Shown: positions 60,201 to 64,000 of the stretch, one piece after another
Layout: the number at the start of each line of letters is the position of its first letter
Numbering within the stretch: position 1 is the stretch's first letter
DNA from: Mesostigma viride
Taxonomy: Eukaryota > Streptophyta > Mesostigmatophyceae > Mesostigmatales > Mesostigmataceae
Direction of reading: 5' to 3'
DNA length: 64,000 bases
Assembly: GCA_009746045.1 (NCBI GenBank)
Contig: RPFO01000065.1
Span: 3,108,851-3,172,850, forward strand
Notes under the pieces: model-generated
What the model was told of the DNA's origin: nothing
Database searches by the model: none
Seen by the model: the letters and a program-made list of their open reading frames with translations, nothing else
Translations under genes and position numbers: made by a program

Positions 60201-63200
60201 CTCGGCCTGCACGTACTGCGTTGATGCGAAAAAATCAGGAAAGCATAACCAAAAGGAATAAAGTAAATGCCGATTGAGAAACGCCGGCCGTCGCAACCTA
60301 CATGAAACCTGAACCTCAACATCAAAGCCCCCCTCACGACAGAGGTATACTTACCTCGTTCCCCTTAACAATGATATGAAAAAATCAGGAAAGCATAACC
60401 GAAAGGAATAAAGTAAATGTCACACTTGAGAAACGCCGGCCGTCGCAACCTAGATGAAACCTAAACCTCAAGATCAGAGCCCCCCTCACAACAGAGGTAC
60501 ACTTGGCTCATTTCCCTCAACGATGCGAAATCAGGAAAGGAAGTAAGTGTTAGTCAAAAGGAAGTAAGTGTCACACTTGAGAAACGCCGGCCGTCGCAAC
60601 CTACATGAAACCTGGACCTCAAGAACAAAGCCCCCCTCACAACAGAGGTAGACTTACCTCATTCCCCTCAACCGCTGCTGCTTCAGCCGCTTTCTTCGAC
60701 CCCTTCGCGATCTTCGGAGACTTGTCCCGGCGGGCATCGTGTTCCTTCAACATCTTGATCAGAGTCTTGGCGTCCGCCATCGTCACCGTCTTCAGTTTAC
60801 ACTTCCTCTCCTTCCCTTTGCCCTCGAACAGGTTCTCCTCCATCCACTTTATCAAGGCCTTGGCGCTCGGGATCTCCTCAGGCTGTGTGGCGCCATCGGG
60901 CGCGCACGCATTCTTCACGATCAACTCAGCGACTTGATGGAGAGTCATCATCTGGTTCCGTACCTCAGGTGGGGCTGTTTCCGTTCTCACCTCGGCCACA
61001 ACCCACTTTGCCAACTTCTTCAGTTGATAAGCATCCGCTTGCTCCTTAAAGCGTGTCATTTTCGCAGTATCGCCGTCGCTTCCACCCGCGCCCTCTGACA
61101 CAGGCTCACCGACAGCGATAGCCCCCTCTCCCTGGAGATTTGCCCCACCCTGACGACCGGCTTCCTGCAAGAACATTATCAACGGAAGATTTTTAATGTA
61201 AGAAAAGTGTAGAGAAACGCCGGCCGTCGTAACTCTGTCAATTGAGGACGAACCTAAACTTTCAATTTGTAAGTCAACGGTAACTTACCCTTCCCCCCTC
61301 TGCAGTGGAACCACCGTAAGATCCACTTCCCCTCCTGTCACCGCCCTCTTGCTGCTCGAACGGACTTCCCTGTAAAAATAGCAAACGCGATTGTCCATTC
61401 ACAAGAAAAAAATTACTACAAAAATAAACAAGGATATACGCACGCAAACCTTTTCAATACAAGTAAACCGGAGAGGAATCTGACGCACTCATGTACCTGG
61501 GTGCTTCCCGCCATTGAGCGGGCTTCTCTTGCACCAACATCCTCTTGCCGGCCCTGCGAACATTTCAACGGAAAGTAAAAATCCGCTTAGTTGTCGGAAA
61601 TGACATGTCTGGCGAATATTGCAAAAAAATGCGTATTGTATTTCACGACATCAATTTAATGGGCGGAGACTTACGAAGATCGGCCCGCCACCTTCCAAAT
61701 TGCCCAGCGTCATATCGAAAACATCGAGGACTTCCCCTCCATCGACCCCCTTCCCCCTTCCCCTCTGCCGCGGCGGGGGCATATCGCCCGTCGCGACCGG
61801 CTTGGAAGTCGCGGGGGGATCCCTTGCGGTTGAGGGCACTGCGGCCGACTCGTGCACACTCTCCCCCCTCTTTTGGGCTACTGCGGCAGGCGCGGCATGG
61901 GAGGGCGCGGCGGCTACTGTCTCTGGCGCATTCTGAGCCAACCGACGCAACCTTAGCTCCTGCTGGAGCAGGGTTTCGAAACGAGGCATGAATGTGCGCT
62001 TGGAGGTATAAGGCACCTTGGCGACTTCAGGTTTGTCATTAAGGATGTCTTGGTACAGCGCGAATTGCTGTTCACGAGTGCCATTCGCGAGTCGCTCAAA
62101 CCGCTCAATCTGAATCCGCTTAACCGGATCGTCCACCATCTCAAGACCACCGTGGTACTCATCCTTCCCAGTGACCGCGGCAAAGCTGACACCAGATTCC
62201 ACCATTGGGGGCGGCGTGCCCTCCCTTGCACGCTTGTGAGGAGGCTGTTGTGGGGAGGCGCCTTGGGCCTGAACTGGTTGCCCTTCTGACCCTTCCCCCC
62301 TAGGGGGAGAGTCGCCGACCACCTGCGATGTAGGGCCGCCCTTTTCCATCTGCAACACAAAACAAAAAAATTGGAAAAAACATACGAGTCAGCAGGAAGA
62401 TGCGCCCCACGTCGCAACTCAATACAAAAAATGCATCATTATGTCAAGGTACAAACAACGTTATAATTCAGAATGAACAGAGATTCATAACAAGAGAACG
62501 ACGCACTAAAAGATGCGACCGCCGTCGCAACTTTCGTCAATTCACTCTCTATACAAACAACTCTATGTCCCTCATAAAGAATCAATTGGCAAGGAAATGC
62601 AAAAAAATTCCGTTACCACCTCCGTCGACCCATAAGTGGTTCGCGAATGGGAAATCGCTGCTGATTTTCGGTCGAGCCCTTCACGGTATTTTCGAAATCT
62701 CGAGGCAAGGTTGCGCGGAAGAGGGCCCCCCTCAATCATGCGTGCGATCGGACTGGCCATGGAAACGGATACCTGGTTCCTGGACTGCCTTGCACGGTCA
62801 ACCATCTTGAAACTTCCCCGGAGAAGGAAATCAGACGTCAGACGGTTGAATATGCGAACGTCAAGATTTGACCAACCCATCATCCATTCCACCACCTTCT
62901 CCGCGGCATCATGGAAGACCTGCCTCTCATCCGCCACTCCTCGAGACCCAAACACACAATCGGCCGTGTTATCGTCGTGCCTCTTAAGGCGAATGTTCAC
63001 GTCCTCTTTGTCATCATCCATTTCCGACAGCCGAATTACAGCCCTTTTGGCTCCGTCCACTCCATCCTCAAGAAGGACGTCCATCTGCGCCCCTCCCACA
63101 CAATTGTTGTCAACGTATTGTTGCAAATGACGGGAAATCATGTCCTTTCCAAAAGCTACGATGTGTTCCCCACACAGACCCATGTCGGTAATTGACAGCT

Positions 63201-63306
63201 TTTTACATTTCCTATCCCGGCACTTCTTTTCGGGATCCTTCTCAAAAATCCGGAAAACAGCGTCCTGATATGGACGTCCCCTTATGTCGACCGTCAGACT
63301 GGACAT
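55330..63306 (-). CDS. Very large unrecognised multi-exon protein
   Basis: Minus-strand exons 63306-62617, 62349-61675, 61553-61497, 61369-61289, 61164-60658, 60215-59029, 58772-56168 and 56024-55330 have canonical GT-AG borders. Their phases agree across every junction, giving about 2165 codons if three homopolymer slips are allowed for (59586-59592, 56941-56947, 56474-56479). Segments in order: a Cys/His cluster (KKCRDRKCKKLSITDMGLCGEH), disordered Pro/Gly-rich exons, a Lys-rich helical exon (about 502-670), a globular stretch with many Trp and aromatic residues (670-1560), a run of about 19 Asp (about 1580) with an acidic tail, a 24-residue repeat, and a final globular domain with SSKWVDEVCINWEHKYP and DEGHDLGWSNECEQKF. 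I recognise no family. The ATG at 63306 follows an acceptor-like CAG, so it may be internal and the true start upstream. It could be host, transposon-borne or virus-derived. Confidence 0.6.
56643..56890 (-). repeat. 72-bp coding minisatellite
   Basis: Three and a half copies (from 56643, 56715, 56787 and 56859) of a 72-bp unit, encoding 24 residues per unit. In the frame that best fits the flanks it reads GNAGGRICDEEGDRQ plus EGGSRPVT. Each unit contains AAACGCCGGCGGGCGTA on the minus strand, an inverted relative of the intron motif. Two minus-strand frames are open through it. Confidence 0.85.
57180..57237 (-). repeat. (ATC)n trinucleotide run coding poly-Asp
   Basis: About nineteen ATC repeats; on the minus strand GAT codons giving an Asp run in the large protein, followed by a Glu-rich tail. 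In the reading frame of the exon, so it keeps frame when it expands. Confidence 0.93.
58773..59028 (-). repeat. Intron with three 67-69-bp motif units
   Basis: The 256-bp intron between exons 60215-59029 and 58772-56168 is built largely of three units starting at 58863, 58930 and 58999 on the plus strand. Each contains AGAAACGCCGGCGGTCGCA. On the coding strand each unit runs from TTGCGACCGCCGGCG to a pyrimidine-rich stretch ending in AG. Confidence 0.85.
60216..60657 (-). repeat. Intron with three ~151-bp units, each with motif and donor copy
   Basis: Motif copies at 60277, 60429 and 60580 lie 151-152 bp apart inside tandem units. Each unit also contains a copy of the upstream exon end and 5' splice site. 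The functional one is at 60652-60657; a second intact GTAAGT lies near 60347; the middle copy has lost the GT. Confidence 0.85.
61213..61234 (-). other. Shared intron motif, single copy
   Basis: AGAAACGCCGGCCGTCGTAA within intron 61165-61288 of the large gene, in the same orientation as all other intron copies. Confidence 0.8.
62399..62535 (-). other. Two degenerate shared intron motifs
   Basis: AGATGCGCCCCACGTCGCAA at 62399 and AGATGCGACCGCCGTCGCAA at 62511, both in intron 62350-62616. They keep the flanks AGA..CGC and GTCGCAACT but lose the GCCGGC centre. Confidence 0.65.
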
Positions 63307-63420
63307 CTGCGAAACCAGAACATACCGGCCGCGAGTAGTTTATATTATTAAAAAAAACTGGCATTTATTAAGTCATCTTCATCTATTTATGCGAGCTAAA
63401 ATTTGAAGAAAATGCAACAA

Positions 63421-63582
63421 AGAAACGCCCTGGGGCGCAACTTCCTCAACAACCACTTTCTACGTACAAACGAATGGCAATCACATCGACTACGATTGTC
63501 ACTACATACGAATGTCCAGACAATATAATGTGTATGTAGAGGGGGGGCATTCAAGACCAGAGAAACGCCGGCGGGCGCAACT
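63421..63582 (-). other. Two shared intron motifs upstream of 63306
   Basis: AGAAACGCCCTGGGGCGCAA at 63421 and AGAAACGCCGGCGGGCGCAA at 63561, in the segment between the edge ORF and the first mapped exon of the large gene. In each the right half complements the left (GCGCC / GGCGC), giving a short hairpin-like palindrome. Confidence 0.75.
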
Positions 63583-63586
63583 CATA

Positions 63587-64000
63587 TCAATATAGACTGT
63601 CCCGCGACTCGTTCCACTCTCTGCAGGTTTTGCAACAACCGATCGAGCGAACTCTCGGAACCTCTTTCGCCGCCATTTCATCGACACGAGCGAACATCTC
63701 TTCTTTGGCGGCCACCAACTTTGCCTCCTTGTTGCCGGTGTCAGGATAGATTTCGGACCTCCTCGTCTTCATCGGGGCCACTCTCTCCAAATACTCTGCA
63801 CACAGAGAATCCTGCTCCTCCTCCACAATCGCCTTCACGCCGGATACAATCGCTTTGGCTTTTGTTTCCACGCGAAAATCGAACTCTCGTTGAGTTATCA
63901 GCGGAATGTCGGCGAGTGCAAAACACATACGCCGATAAAGTTCGCTTACATCCGTGTCACGCGAGTCGGCAAAAGGTGTCGTCATCAAAAAGCATCTCAA
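63587..64000 (-). CDS. Partial ORF at window edge, possible upstream exon
   Basis: An open minus-strand frame of 137 codons begins beyond or near the window edge and ends at a TGA at 63587. It is rich in charged helices (VETKAKAIVSGVKAIVEEEQ) and ends CCKTCREWNESRD. It shares composition and orientation with the large gene and is followed by an intron-like segment (63307-63586) carrying the shared motif twice, so it is probably an upstream exon. No clear phase-0 donor with a good consensus was found to join it to 63306; it may instead be a separate small gene. Confidence 0.4.
   Translation of the reverse strand: MRCFLMTTPFADSRDTDVSELYRRMCFALADIPLITQREFDFRVETKAKAIVSGVKAIVEEEQDSLCAEYLERVAPMKTRRSEIYPDTGNKEAKLVAAKEEMFARVDEMAAKEVPRVRSIGCCKTCREWNESRDSLY

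Noticed and set aside
62572-63306. Cys/His cluster as a KDZ-type or other named zinc domain
   Set aside because: Spacing is suggestive of metal binding but fits no family I can name with confidence.

Overview
This is nuclear DNA of a eukaryote, most likely a photosynthetic alga. Two genes can be rebuilt exon by exon with spliceosomal introns and consistent reading phase. One encodes a MATE transporter of the plastid type with a transit-peptide-like start. The other encodes an IGHMBP2/SMUBP2-type helicase. GC-rich exons, long satellite-filled introns, GC-AG introns and LINEs with a C-terminal restriction-like endonuclease (RLE) domain suggest a green-lineage alga, but the species cannot be named from the window.

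Layout. 1-10.5 kb is mostly repeats: a G-rich minisatellite with higher-order structure (1-755), a complete Mutator-like element with 122-bp terminal inverted repeats and a 9-bp target duplication (2114-5720), a block of simple-sequence satellites (7.3-8.5 kb) and a 27-29-bp minisatellite (8.9-10.5 kb). 10.7-16.0 kb holds scattered exons of an unrecognised acidic, disordered protein on the plus strand. 17-28.9 kb is a nest of transposons: broken L1-like ORF1 and RLE-LINE copies on both strands, a hAT-like element (19751-21455) inserted into one of the LINEs with an 8-bp target duplication, a 112-bp SINE-like element and a TA-flanked MITE. 29.2-39.1 kb (minus) is the helicase gene, eight exons and 884 codons. 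41.0-52.1 kb (plus) is the MATE gene, about 13 exons. 52.1-55.3 kb is repeat-derived or empty.

55.3-64.0 kb (minus) differs from the rest. Short introns join exons whose phases fit one very large protein of about 2165 codons with no domain I recognise, and more exons probably lie beyond the window edge. Three homopolymer runs break its frame. Most of its introns carry a shared GC-rich motif around GCCGGC, always in one orientation; the same core appears inverted in a 72-bp repeat inside the coding region. This gene and its intron motif are the best candidates for something undescribed.

The helicase and MATE genes are divergently arranged about 1.9 kb apart and may share a promoter region. 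No functional link between them is implied. No CRISPR array, rRNA, prokaryotic operon or confident tRNA gene was seen.
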